NCBI RefSeq assembly: GCF_005222915.1
Contig: NZ_STFX01000036.1
Location: 1-64,000, forward strand
Reading direction: 5' to 3'
Length of the DNA stretch: 64,000 nucleotides
DNA from: Rhizobium sp. FKL33
GTDB lineage: Bacteria > Pseudomonadota > Alphaproteobacteria > Rhizobiales > Rhizobiaceae
Shown here: in pieces, positions 41,827 to 50,993 of the stretch
Layout: every line of letters starts with the position of its first letter
Position numbering within the stretch: position 1 is the stretch's first letter
The notes under the pieces: generated by a model
The model's input: the letters and a program-made list of their open reading frames with translations, nothing else
What the model was told of the DNA's origin: nothing
Database searches by the model: none
Translations under genes and position numbers: made by a program

Positions 41827-43274
41827 GGGGACTTTTCATGTCGGGCGCGCTCCTAGCCGTGCTCGTTCTGGGCGGATGCGCGTCCAACGAATTCATGGCC
41901 ATCGACGCCGGATTTTCGTCGGCGCAGAGCAAAAGCGCGGTTCTCGCCAAGGAAACCGTGTGGATACAGAGCCGGGGCGAGGCCGAACAGGTCGGAGCGC
42001 GCGTCAAGACGCTTCTCGCGCAATCGAAGACGATCGATGCCGAAACGGCGGTCCAGATCGCTCTTCTCAACAACAAGGGGCTTCAGGCGGCTTACGCCGA
42101 CCTCGGGGACGCCGGGGCCGATGTCTGGCAGTCTACGCTTCTCGTCAATCCGACGGTGGCGGTCGGTCTGACAGGCATCGGCACGCCCGGTCTCGAAGCC
42201 TACCGTGCGATCGAGGGCACGCTCGCCGTCAACCTGCTGGCGCTGGCCACGCGGGACAAGACCATCAAGGTGGCGAAGGTCCGCTTCGAACAGGCGCAGC
42301 TCAACGCCGCGCTGAAGACCTTGGAATTGGCGGCCAACACCCGTCGGGCCTGGGTGAACGCGGTCGCGGCACGCGAGGCCGTCATCCAGCTCGGCCAAGC
42401 CCAGATCACCGCTGACGCGGCGTCGGAGCTCGCTATGGAGTTGGGCCGGGCCGGATCGTTGACCAAGGCCTCCCAGGCCAGAGAGCACGCCTTCAACGCC
42501 GAGATCGCTGGTCAGACGGCGCAAGCTCGGCTCGCAGAAAGGCTGGCGAAGGAAGAGCTCACGCGCCTGATGGGGCTGTGGGGCGACGACGTCGCCTACA
42601 AACTGCCGAACCGTCTGCCGTCTTTGCCCAAGAAACTGATCACCAACGATGTGATCGAGGCCCAGGCGCTCGCCAACCGGGTCGACCTCCAGGTCGCCAA
42701 GCTGGAGCTCGAAGCAAACGCCAAATCCTACGGGCTGACCGAGGCGACCCGCTTCGTCACCGATCTCGAGATCGTGTCGGGCTTCGAGACCGAGCGCGAG
42801 AAAGAGGACGGCAAGATCAAGAAGGACACGACCTATTCCAAGGAACTGGAATTCGTCATCCCGATCTTCGACAGCGGCAAGGCGCGGATGCGCAAGGCCG
42901 AGCTCGCCTATATGCGGGCGGCCAACCAGCTCGCGGAGAAGGCGGTCAATGTCCGCTCGGAATCGCGGTCTGCCTACGAGGCCTATCGGTCGAGCTACGA
43001 CATCGCCCGTCACTACCGCAACAGCCTGGTGCCGCTCAGGTCGACGATCGAGCAGCAGTCGCTGCTCTCCTACAACGGCATGATCACCAACACGTTCGAG
43101 CTGCTCGCCGACACCCGTGACAAGGTGAACGCCACCCAACTCTCCATCAACGCCAAGCGCGACTTCTGGCTCGCGGCGGCGAACTTGACGGCGGCCATCT
43201 ACGGCGGCGGCGCAGGTTCGACCCCAGCGGAGTCCGCTTCGTCAGCGCCTTCGAATGAAGGCGGCGGGCACTAG
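41823..43274 (+). CDS. TolC-family outer-membrane efflux protein
   Basis: 483 residues with a lipobox (LAVLVLGGCAS), as in CusC-type lipoproteins. It has long coiled helices in two repeats (QIALLNNKGLQAAYADLG and AQALANRVDLQVAKLELEANAKSYGL) and porin strands between. It probably forms the outer-membrane exit for the CusBA pump, whose operon at 33-38 kb lacks one. Confidence 0.87.
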   Translation: MRGLFMSGALLAVLVLGGCASNEFMAIDAGFSSAQSKSAVLAKETVWIQSRGEAEQVGARVKTLLAQSKTIDAETAVQIALLNNKGLQAAYADLGDAGADVWQSTLLVNPTVAVGLTGIGTPGLEAYRAIEGTLAVNLLALATRDKTIKVAKVRFEQAQLNAALKTLELAANTRRAWVNAVAAREAVIQLGQAQITADAASELAMELGRAGSLTKASQAREHAFNAEIAGQTAQARLAERLAKEELTRLMGLWGDDVAYKLPNRLPSLPKKLITNDVIEAQALANRVDLQVAKLELEANAKSYGLTEATRFVTDLEIVSGFETEREKEDGKIKKDTTYSKELEFVIPIFDSGKARMRKAELAYMRAANQLAEKAVNVRSESRSAYEAYRSSYDIARHYRNSLVPLRSTIEQQSLLSYNGMITNTFELLADTRDKVNATQLSINAKRDFWLAAANLTAAIYGGGAGSTPAESASSAPSNEGGGH

Positions 43275-43286
43275 AAAGGAACGACG

Positions 43287-44654
43287 ATGTTTTCAAGAAG
43301 ACAGATACTCGGAGCGGGGGCCGCCATGGTCTCCAGCTCCGCCTGGGCGGCCACGACCAACATGGGTCTGCCTGAAGCAGCCCTGATGGACAAGGCCTCG
43401 ACGCAGGGACCGCTCCATCCGAAGTCCGGACGTGACTACCAGCCCGTGGTCACCCTCAACGGCTGGACGGCTCCCTTCCGAATGAACAACGGCGTCAAGG
43501 AGTTCCACCTTGTGGCGGAACCCGTCGAGCGCGAGATGGCGGAAGGCATGACCGCCTATCTATGGGGCTACAACGGTCAGTCGCCCGGTCCAACGATCGA
43601 GGCGGTCGAGGGCGACCGCGTTCGCATCTTTGTCACCAACAAGCTGCCGGAGCACACGACCGTCCACTGGCACGGCATGATCCTGCCCTCTGGCATGGAT
43701 GGCGTCGGCGGGCTGAGTCAGCCGCATATCCCGGTCGGCAAGACCTTTGTCTACGAGTTCGATCTCGTGAAATCGGGCACCTTCATGTACCACCCGCATT
43801 CCGACGAGATGGTGCAGATGGCGATGGGCATGATGGGCCTCTTCATCATCCATCCCAAGGACCCGAAGTTCATGCCCGTCGACCGGGACTTCGCATTCCT
43901 GCTCTCCGGCTACGACATCGATCCCGGGACGCGCGTGCCCAAAGTGATGACGATGACGGACTTCAATCTCTGGACCTGGAACAGCCGGGTGTTTCCAGGG
44001 ATCGACCCTCTCGTCGTCTCCAAGGATGACCGCGTGCGGGTGCGCGTCGGCAATCTCACGATGACCAACCATCCGATCCACATGCATGGCTACGACTTCG
44101 AGGTCACCTGCACGGACGGCGGGTGGGTACGGCCCGAGGCTCGGTGGCCGGAAGTTTCTATCGACATCCCCGTCGGTGCCATGCGGGCCTACGAGTTCGA
44201 CGCCAAATATCTCGGCGACTGGGCGGTCCATTGCCACAAGTCGCATCACACGATGAACGCAATGGGCCATGACGTGCCCACCTTCATCGGCGTCGACAAG
44301 AGCAAGGTCGCCCAGAAAATTCGCAAGGTCCAGCCGGAATACATGCCCATGGGAACCAAGGGCATGGCCGACATGGGCGAGATGGAAATGGAAATCCCCG
44401 AGAACACCGTGCCGATGATGACCGGCTGGGGTCCGCATGGCCCGATCGAGATGGGCGGCATGTTCTCGGTGGTGAAGGTCCGCGAGGGCATCTCGGCGGA
44501 CGATTACAGCGATCCCGGCTGGTACGAAAACCCGCCCGGAACCCAGGCCTGGGAATGGACGGGCTCCCTCCCTGATCCCGTCAAGGCCGCTGACTCCAAA
44601 ACGATGGTGCCCGCCAAGGACGCCGTCAAGCAATCCCACGACAACCATCAGTGA
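43287..44654 (+). CDS. Multicopper oxidase (copper resistance type)
   Basis: 455 residues with a Tat-type signal (SRRQILGAGAAMVSSSAWA). The four copper-ligand boxes are present: HWHG, HPHSDEM, HPIHMHGYDF and HCHKSHHTMNAM. A Met-rich segment (MGTKGMADMGEMEMEIPENTVPMM) suggests Cu(I) oxidation. It acts in the periplasm and turns Cu(I) into less toxic Cu(II). RBS AAAGGAACG. Confidence 0.92.
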   Translation: MFSRRQILGAGAAMVSSSAWAATTNMGLPEAALMDKASTQGPLHPKSGRDYQPVVTLNGWTAPFRMNNGVKEFHLVAEPVEREMAEGMTAYLWGYNGQSPGPTIEAVEGDRVRIFVTNKLPEHTTVHWHGMILPSGMDGVGGLSQPHIPVGKTFVYEFDLVKSGTFMYHPHSDEMVQMAMGMMGLFIIHPKDPKFMPVDRDFAFLLSGYDIDPGTRVPKVMTMTDFNLWTWNSRVFPGIDPLVVSKDDRVRVRVGNLTMTNHPIHMHGYDFEVTCTDGGWVRPEARWPEVSIDIPVGAMRAYEFDAKYLGDWAVHCHKSHHTMNAMGHDVPTFIGVDKSKVAQKIRKVQPEYMPMGTKGMADMGEMEMEIPENTVPMMTGWGPHGPIEMGGMFSVVKVREGISADDYSDPGWYENPPGTQAWEWTGSLPDPVKAADSKTMVPAKDAVKQSHDNHQ

Positions 44655-44665
44655 AAGGAAACACG

Positions 44666-45148
44666 ATGAAGACATATCTCATGGCAATCGCGCTTGCGGC
44701 GCTCGGAACGACGGCGCTCGCCTCAGGCAGCCACGAAGGCGGGCACCCCGGCGACTCCCTCGCGGGTGAGCCCGGCAAGAAGGCGAAGGTCACCCAGACC
44801 ATCCAGGTCACCATGAAAGAGACCGAGGACGGCAAGATGCTCTACATGCCCGCCTCGGTGACGGTGAAGGAAGGACAGACCGTTCGCTTCGCCATCCGCA
44901 ACGGCGGCGAGACCGACCACGAATTCGTCCTCGATACCCAGGACGAGATCATGGAGCACAAGAAGGTCATGGAGAAGTTCCCCGAGATGGAACACGACGA
45001 CCCGAACTCCGTGCGCCTCGCACCCGGCAAGACGGGCGAGATCATCTGGAAGTTCACCAAATCCGGAACGCTTACCTTCGCCTGCCTGATCCCTGGCCAT
45101 TACGAGGCGGGCATGCATGGAGCCGTCGACGTCACGGCGAAGAAGTAA
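44666..45148 (+). CDS. Cupredoxin (blue-copper-like periplasmic protein)
   Basis: 160 residues with a signal peptide (KTYLMAIALAALGTTALA). The type-1 copper ligands are visible: His in TDHEFVL, then Cys, His and Met in FACLIPGHYEAGMHG. AAAGGAA precedes the ATG. It follows the multicopper oxidase and may carry electrons or copper to it. Confidence 0.9.
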   Translation: MKTYLMAIALAALGTTALASGSHEGGHPGDSLAGEPGKKAKVTQTIQVTMKETEDGKMLYMPASVTVKEGQTVRFAIRNGGETDHEFVLDTQDEIMEHKKVMEKFPEMEHDDPNSVRLAPGKTGEIIWKFTKSGTLTFACLIPGHYEAGMHGAVDVTAKK

Positions 45149-45169
45149 CCCCAAGAAAGGAGCACAAGA

Positions 45170-45454
45170 ATGCGCAAAATCATCAATCTGGCGGTCGCCG
45201 CCAGCCTCGCGATGGCGCTCGCCGGGACCGCCTTCGCGGCCGAATTCACCAAGGGCAAGATCAAGAAGCTCGACGAGAAGGCCGGAAAGGTCACGATCAT
45301 CCACGAGGAACTCAAGAACCTCGAGATGCCCGCGATGACCATGGTGTTCAGGATCGGCGACGGCGTCGACGCCGCGAAGCTCAAGGAAGGCTCGGACATC
45401 GAGTTCGTCGCCGACCGTGTCAACGGCAAGCTCACCGTCACCGAAGTCAAGTGA
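45170..45454 (+). CDS. cusF: CusF-like periplasmic copper chaperone
   Basis: 94 residues with a signal peptide. It is a small beta-barrel with the CusF features: KKLDEKAGKVTIIHEELKNLEMPAMTMVF supplies the His and two Met copper ligands (with an acidic/aromatic neighbour), and a C-terminal VNGKLTVTEVK strand follows. It hands Cu(I) to CusB. Confidence 0.88.
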   Translation: MRKIINLAVAASLAMALAGTAFAAEFTKGKIKKLDEKAGKVTIIHEELKNLEMPAMTMVFRIGDGVDAAKLKEGSDIEFVADRVNGKLTVTEVK

Positions 45455-45656
45455 TCCGCGTCCGCGGGTAAGCGGCTTCCCGGTCTCCAGTGCCGGGAAG
45501 TGGAGGGCGCCGGCCGCGACGGCGGCGGCTTGGAGAGAAGTCGACCAACCGACGGTTCGTCACCGTCGGTCTCCGTGCGAGGTGCCTAGAGGAACGGACA
45601 TTCCACCAGGCACCGCCTCCGCTGACGCGGAGCACCAGTCAGAAAAGGACAAGACC

Positions 45657-45974
45657 ATGAAGAAGACAGTCACGACCCTGGCCGGCCTCGCGTTCCTGAT
45701 GGGCGCGACCCCCTCTATAGCGAACGACCTCTCTGGCAACAAGGCGTACCACCCGCCCGAGGGCTTCACGATCCGGTATGTCGAGAAGCTCAACAAGCCC
45801 GAGAAGGCCGAAGTCCTGCGTCGGGCGACCGACGACTACGTCCAGCAGCTTCAGGCAGTGATCGCGGCCAATCCCGCCATCGCTGACGAGTTGCGCTCCC
45901 ATCACGTGACCGTCAAGAACGTCATCGGTTCCAGGAGCACGATGTCCGGCACCACAATCTATTACGTGAAGTGA
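45657..45974 (+). CDS. Exported protein of the copper operon, unknown function
   Basis: 105 residues with a signal peptide (KKTVTTLAGLAFLMGATPSIA). The mature part has YHPPEGFTIRYVEKLNKPEKAEV and a helical middle. It ends TMSGTTIYYVK. No metal motif is clear. It precedes the cyclase gene by 13 bases, so the two are probably co-transcribed. Confidence 0.6.
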   Translation: MKKTVTTLAGLAFLMGATPSIANDLSGNKAYHPPEGFTIRYVEKLNKPEKAEVLRRATDDYVQQLQAVIAANPAIADELRSHHVTVKNVIGSRSTMSGTTIYYVK

Positions 45975-45987
45975 CCGGAGGAACGCC

Positions 45988-47259
45988 GTGACGGAACTCG
46001 CGGACGAGGCGCGGCAACGACCGCCTGGAGGACTACGGGTCGAACTGCTCCGCTTCGTCGCGCTCGCGATTCTGATCGGCAACCTCGTGCTCGGGGCCGA
46101 TCACGGCGCGTCCATCCAGACCGCCGTGATCGTTGCCTATCTTGCCGTCAGTGCGGCTTCCGCGCTGACGGTTCTGTTCGGATTGGATTCCCGGTGGATG
46201 CGAACTGGGTTCGTCGCGCTCGACGCGCTGGCCGTGGCGCTTGTGCTCTATGCCCAGCTCCTCCAGGCTCCCGTCGATCACACCCATAGCCTCACCACGA
46301 CGGGCCTCGTGGTCGCCTTCATCCTTCTGAACCACGTCGGCCTCTCATCGGACCGCAAACTGGTCCTCGTCTTCTCGTCGATCGTCATTCTGTCATGGAT
46401 CGGATTCTTGGCGGCAATGGCGATCCGCCACGAGGGCACGGAGCCCGCTGCCGTGATCAGAGCGTTCCTCAACCGGGACCTCGGCCTCGCCGCGAGCTTC
46501 GGGTTCACGGCTTTCGCCGTCTATGTAGTGGCAAGGGATCACGGACAGACGCGGGAACATGCGGAGGCGTCGGCGCGCAGGCGCAACAACCTGGCCCGGT
46601 TCTTCTCTCCGCAGGTGGTTTCCCAGATCGAGGACGCCAGTCCGGCGCTGCGGATGGAGCGGCGGCGCGCAGCGATCATGTTCGTGGACCTTCGCGGGTT
46701 CACGACATTCGCCGAATCTGCGACCTCGAAGGAACTCACATACGTGCTGTCGCGCTACCGGGCAATCGCGTCCACGATCATCACCCGCCATGGCGGGACG
46801 GTGGACAAATACATGGGCGACGGAGTGATGGCTGTATTCGGGCACGTGACTTCAGGACCGGATGATGCGGACAAGGCACTGGCCTGCACGCTGGAATTGG
46901 TCGCGGCGCTGACGGATTGGAAGCGGACGAGCGACGTCAAGGGGCTCCCTGCATTGTGGGCTGGTATCGGCCTGCATGTCGGAACGGTCATGGGCGGCGT
47001 ACTCGAGGCCGGCGGCCACTCCGAATTTACCGTCGTCGGCGACGCCGTCAACGTCGCCCAAAGACTTCAAAGCGTGTCCAAGACGTTTCAGGCGTCTTTG
47101 GTGGTTTCCGCCGACGTCTTCACGAGACTTTCGACGACACCGCCGGACGTGCCTTGGACGCATGCGGCAAACGTCGAAATTCCCGGCCGCTCGCTTTCCC
47201 TCGACATCGCCTATTTGCCGCAGGCGACCGACCATCGACGCATCATAGCTGCGGGGTAA
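45988..47259 (+). CDS. Membrane-bound class III adenylate/guanylate cyclase (copy 2)
   Basis: 423 residues with a GTG start after GGAGGA. It has the same architecture as the protein at 27197: about six TM helices, then the cyclase domain with IMFVDLRGFTTFAESATSKE, VDKYMGDGVMAVFG, GLHVGTVMGGVLEAGGHS and VVGDAVNVAQRLQSV. The two share most motifs, suggesting duplication. It is the last gene of the copper-oxidase operon. Confidence 0.9.
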   Translation: MTELADEARQRPPGGLRVELLRFVALAILIGNLVLGADHGASIQTAVIVAYLAVSAASALTVLFGLDSRWMRTGFVALDALAVALVLYAQLLQAPVDHTHSLTTTGLVVAFILLNHVGLSSDRKLVLVFSSIVILSWIGFLAAMAIRHEGTEPAAVIRAFLNRDLGLAASFGFTAFAVYVVARDHGQTREHAEASARRRNNLARFFSPQVVSQIEDASPALRMERRRAAIMFVDLRGFTTFAESATSKELTYVLSRYRAIASTIITRHGGTVDKYMGDGVMAVFGHVTSGPDDADKALACTLELVAALTDWKRTSDVKGLPALWAGIGLHVGTVMGGVLEAGGHSEFTVVGDAVNVAQRLQSVSKTFQASLVVSADVFTRLSTTPPDVPWTHAANVEIPGRSLSLDIAYLPQATDHRRIIAAG

Positions 47260-47286
47260 AGCATGAACGCCCGCAGCCGCCCAAGA

Positions 47287-47652
47287 TCAAGAAATCGGAG
47301 CGTGGCAGACCGTGTTCCACAGCGCGGTCTTCCAGTCGGAAGGATCGAGCTTGCCGATCGTATATTCCCGCCCCGCGACCATCACGACTGCGGGCTCGAC
47401 GCACCGCACCGCGGCAGGGTGGGCGGAGGGGTCGACATAGAGATCGCTTCCCGCGGACCTCACGCTTCCGACTCCGATCATCACGTCGTAGTCGAAGCCT
47501 GCTTCCGCCGCGGAGATCGTATGCTCGAGAAACAAGCCGACCGTTTGGTCGTCGGAAAGTCGAGCGGAGTAGAATGCAGGCGGCTGGCAGTGCGCGGCCG
47601 TCGCTCCACCGAGCGTCAACACTGTCACCGTCAGGAGCTTGATCGTGATCAT
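47287..47652 (-). CDS. Small exported protein, unknown function
   Basis: 121 residues from the ATG after GGGAGG. It has a signal peptide ([21 protein letters not shown], in part), then a beta-rich mature region with two Cys ([19 protein letters not shown]). No family is recognised. It is divergent from the P-type ATPase gene at 47783. Confidence 0.6.
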   Translation of the reverse strand: MITIKLLTVTVLTLGGATAAHCQPPAFYSARLSDDQTVGLFLEHTISAAEAGFDYDVMIGVGSVRSAGSDLYVDPSAHPAAVRCVEPAVVMVAGREYTIGKLDPSDWKTALWNTVCHAPIS

Positions 47653-47782
47653 CGAAGCCTCCCTTGTATGGTGGTCGATCATACCAGATCGCACAGGCCT
47701 TGGAAAACAATTCGCGCAGCCGAAACCGTGCGTCGCGGTATTCGGCTTTCTCGCAATATCTCAAACACCGGAGGAGGTTCTC

Positions 47783-50101
47783 GTGGGCACGAAGGATGAC
47801 ATGGAAGGTCACGGGAACCACCTGCCTGGAGAGGGCCCCGCGAAGAGCCAAGCCCAACACGGGCAAGCTCATGAGCATCATCATCACGACCATGCTCAGC
47901 ACCGCTACGAAGGACATCAATCCGGCGACCTCCCGTCCCATGACCATCCCGGTCATAAGGCCTCGCCGCGGGGTAATGTGCCCGAAGGCACGATCTACAC
48001 CTGCCCGATGCATTCCCAAATCAGGCAGCCCTGGCCGGGTAACTGCCCGATCTGCGGCATGGCGCTGGAGCCGGAGATCGCCACGGCCGACCAAGGGCCG
48101 AGCGCCGAGTATCTCGACATGCGCCGCCGCTTCTGGATCGGCCTCGTGCTCGCGGTTCCGGTGCTAGTGCTCGAGATGGGCGGACACCTCGTCGACCTCC
48201 ACATGGTCGTCGACCCGATGGTCTCGAATTGGATTCAGCTCGTGCTCGCGACGCCCGTCGTACTCTGGGCGGGCTGGCCGTTCTTCGAGCGCGCATGGCA
48301 GTCGCTCAGGACGCTGAACCTCAACATGTTCACCCTGATCGCCATGGGGACAGGCGTGGCCTGGCTCTACAGCGTGGTCGCAGCGATCGCTCCCGGCGCT
48401 TTTCCCGAGACCTTCCGCGGCATGGGCGGCGCGGTCCCGGTCTATTTCGAGGCGGCGGCCGTCATCACCGTCCTTGTCCTGCTCGGTCAGGTCCTCGAGC
48501 TCCGCGCCCGCGAGCAGACGGGCGGAGCTATACGGGCGCTGCTCGACCTCGCCCCCAAGATGGCGCGCAGGGTCGCCACGGATGGATCGGAAAGCGACAT
48601 CGCGCTTGAGGAGGTCGTGGTCGGCGACAGGCTCCGTGTCCGGCCCGGCGAGAAGGTCCCCGTGGACGGCAAGCTTCTCGAAGGCCGCAGCTCGGTCGAC
48701 GAGTCGATGATCACGGGCGAGTCCATGCCCGTCACCAAGGAGGCCGGATCGGCGCTGATCGGCGGCACCATGAACAAGACCGGAAGCTTCCTGATGGAGG
48801 CGGGTAAGGTCGGCCGGGACACAATGCTCTCGCAGATCGTCCAGATGGTCGCCAACGCGCAGCGCTCCCGCGCGCCGATCCAGCGCATGGCCGACCAGGT
48901 CTCGGGATGGTTCGTGCCCGTGGTCATCGGGATCGCCTTGGTCGCCTTCGCCGCCTGGATGGTCTGGGGGCCGGAGCCGCGCTTCGCGCACGGCCTCGTC
49001 GCCGCGGTCGCCGTCCTGATCATCGCCTGTCCGTGCGCGTTGGGCCTCGCCACGCCGATGTCGATCATGGTCGGCGTCGGCAGGGGAGCGGGACTCGGGG
49101 TCCTGATCAAGAACGCGGAGGCGCTCGAACGTTTCGAGAAGGTCGACACCCTCGTGGTCGACAAGACGGGCACCCTGACCGAAGGTCGGCCGAAGGTGAC
49201 TTCCGTCAGGACCGTGGCCGGCATCGACGAGCGCGAGTTCCTGCGGCTCGCCGCCAGCCTCGAGAAGTCGAGCGAACATCCGCTCGCGCTCGCCGTGGTC
49301 GAAGCGGCCGCGGACCGCGGCATTCCGCTGGCCGAAGCGTCGGAGTTCGACAGCCCGGTCGGCAAGGGCGTGGTCGGTCTCGTGGACGGCAGGCGGCTTG
49401 TCCTTGGCAGCCACCGGATCATGGAGGAGGAAGGCGTCGATGTCAGGGAGTTCGCCTCCGATGCCGAACACCTCCGGGGAGAAGGCGCGACCGTCATCTT
49501 CATGGCGGTCGACGGCAAGGTCGCCGGATTGCTCGCGATCGCCGACCCGGTCAAGGAGACGACCCCCGCCGCCCTTCAAGCTCTGCGCGATGCAGGCATC
49601 CGCGTCGTCATGCTCACGGGCGACAACAGGACGACAGCGCTCGCGGTCGCCCAGCGGCTCGGGATCGCGGAAGTCGAGGCCGAAGTCCTGCCTGAAAACA
49701 AGAGCGAGATCGTCAAGCGCTTGCGGTCGCAGGGCCGGGTCGTCGCCATGGCGGGGGACGGCGTCAACGACGCGCCTGCGCTTGCCGCCGCCGACGTCGG
49801 GGTCGCCATGGGCACGGGAACTGACGTCGCCATCGAGAGCGCGGGAGTGACCCTGCTCAAGGGCGACCTGCAGGGGCTGGTCAAGGCCCGGGAGCTGTCG
49901 CGCGCGACCATGAACAACATCCGGCAGAACCTGTTCTTCGCCTTCGTCTACAACGCGGCCGGGGTTCCGGTCGCTGCGGGCGTGCTCTATCCGGCGTTCG
50001 GTCTCCTTCTGTCTCCGATCATCGCGGCGGCCGCGATGGCTCTGTCGTCGGTCAGCGTGATCGCCAACGCCTTGCGGCTTCGGGCGGCTAGGATCGGTTG
50101 A
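47783..50101 (+). CDS. Copper-translocating P1B-type ATPase with His-rich and heavy-metal-binding N-terminus
   Basis: 772 residues from a GTG with GGAGG five bases before. It starts with a strong His tract ([17 protein letters not shown]) and a metal-binding [22 protein letters not shown] segment instead of HMA domains. Eight TM helices, [30 protein letters not shown] and [10 protein letters not shown] mark a P1B pump. It probably exports Cu or Ag and is the second such pump in this island. Longer in-frame starts lie in the divergent gene's promoter. Confidence 0.93.
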   Translation: MGTKDDMEGHGNHLPGEGPAKSQAQHGQAHEHHHHDHAQHRYEGHQSGDLPSHDHPGHKASPRGNVPEGTIYTCPMHSQIRQPWPGNCPICGMALEPEIATADQGPSAEYLDMRRRFWIGLVLAVPVLVLEMGGHLVDLHMVVDPMVSNWIQLVLATPVVLWAGWPFFERAWQSLRTLNLNMFTLIAMGTGVAWLYSVVAAIAPGAFPETFRGMGGAVPVYFEAAAVITVLVLLGQVLELRAREQTGGAIRALLDLAPKMARRVATDGSESDIALEEVVVGDRLRVRPGEKVPVDGKLLEGRSSVDESMITGESMPVTKEAGSALIGGTMNKTGSFLMEAGKVGRDTMLSQIVQMVANAQRSRAPIQRMADQVSGWFVPVVIGIALVAFAAWMVWGPEPRFAHGLVAAVAVLIIACPCALGLATPMSIMVGVGRGAGLGVLIKNAEALERFEKVDTLVVDKTGTLTEGRPKVTSVRTVAGIDEREFLRLAASLEKSSEHPLALAVVEAAADRGIPLAEASEFDSPVGKGVVGLVDGRRLVLGSHRIMEEEGVDVREFASDAEHLRGEGATVIFMAVDGKVAGLLAIADPVKETTPAALQALRDAGIRVVMLTGDNRTTALAVAQRLGIAEVEAEVLPENKSEIVKRLRSQGRVVAMAGDGVNDAPALAAADVGVAMGTGTDVAIESAGVTLLKGDLQGLVKARELSRATMNNIRQNLFFAFVYNAAGVPVAAGVLYPAFGLLLSPIIAAAAMALSSVSVIANALRLRAARIG

Positions 50102-50159
50102 TCGAATTCGATAACAGTCCAAGGGGCGCTCGATATGCAGCGCACGAATGGAGGTCTGT

Positions 50160-50381
50160 ATGCCTTTTGCCAAGCTCGCCTGCGCCGCTCTTGTTCTGCT
50201 GGCGGCGACGTCCTGTACGACACGAGACACCGAGACGGCGAACGCGGCCGCCTCGCCGCAGTGCAGACAGAGCGGGGACCACCCGTTGGAGAAGGTCGGG
50301 CGCACGATCTTCTGGCTCGAGATCAAGCTCATGGAGCAGACCAGGAAGACTCCGGCCGAGTGCGACGCCAAACCGGAATGA
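50160..50381 (+). CDS. Small lipoprotein, unknown function
   Basis: 73 residues with GGAGG before the ATG. It has a lipobox in LVLLAATSCTT, then a Cys-containing polar mature part (SPQCRQSGDHPLEKV). It follows the P-type ATPase by 58 bp. Confidence 0.6.
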   Translation: MPFAKLACAALVLLAATSCTTRDTETANAAASPQCRQSGDHPLEKVGRTIFWLEIKLMEQTRKTPAECDAKPE

Positions 50382-50505
50382 AGCGGGGACGCTTCTCGAC
50401 GCCCGCCCGACACCGGTGAGCACCACGGGCTTGACCTTCCAACGCTTGAAAACAGCATCCTTCCGCTCGATGGCAATCCCGCCGTCCAACTGAAGGAAGC
50501 ATCGA

Positions 50506-50880
50506 ATGAATCAGCATCACGTCGAAAGCGCGAAGCCCACGGGCGGCTTTACCGCGTACATGCCGCAAGCCGGCCGCACCATTGCGGTGAGGCCGGACCA
50601 GACCTTGCTCGCCGCCGCGCTCGCGTCCGGCGTCGATTACCCCCACAGATGCCGATCGGGGCGTTGCGGTGCCTGCAAGTCGCGGCTCGCGGGCGGGTCC
50701 GTGACCCTGCTGCCCCACACCAGATTCTCGCTGACCGAGGAAGAGAAGGCCGCGGGATTCATCCTAGCGTGCCGGGCGGTGCTGGAAAGCGACGTGACCG
50801 TGAAGTGGGGCCGGGGCGACGAGGACGCCGCCGACCTGCCAGCCCACGCGGTGGGCTCCGACTCCCGCGTCAGGCCGTAA
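50506..50880 (+). CDS. Plant-type [2Fe-2S] ferredoxin
   Basis: 124 residues. The cluster motif CRSGRCGACKSRL, with the last Cys in ILACRAVL, is that of plant-type ferredoxins (C-x4-C-x2-C-xn-C). The N-terminal and C-terminal extensions are short and acidic. It could feed electrons to a metal or redox enzyme of the island; the partner is unknown. Confidence 0.85.
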   Translation: MNQHHVESAKPTGGFTAYMPQAGRTIAVRPDQTLLAAALASGVDYPHRCRSGRCGACKSRLAGGSVTLLPHTRFSLTEEEKAAGFILACRAVLESDVTVKWGRGDEDAADLPAHAVGSDSRVRP

Positions 50881-50887
50881 AACCCTC

Positions 50888-50918
50888 TTGACCTTGCGAG
50901 CGTTGGAAACACTAGAAC
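50888..50918 (+). promoter_or_regulatory. CueR-type promoter of the MFS exporter
   Basis: TTGACC, 19-bp spacer, TAGAAC. The spacer is CCTTGCGAGCGTTGGAAA-like, nearly identical to the box at 21188. It is about 75 bases before the MFS gene. Confidence 0.6.
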
Positions 50919-50993
50919 TCGATGTCGACCGCGCGATGGCGTGCGGTCCCGGGCTTCGCTCCCGGGATTTCCGCTTCTTGAAGGAACTTCGAC

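Noticed and set aside
48164-50476. Long open frame on the minus strand opposite the second copper ATPase
   Set aside because: Shadow of the real coding strand with no recognisable motif.
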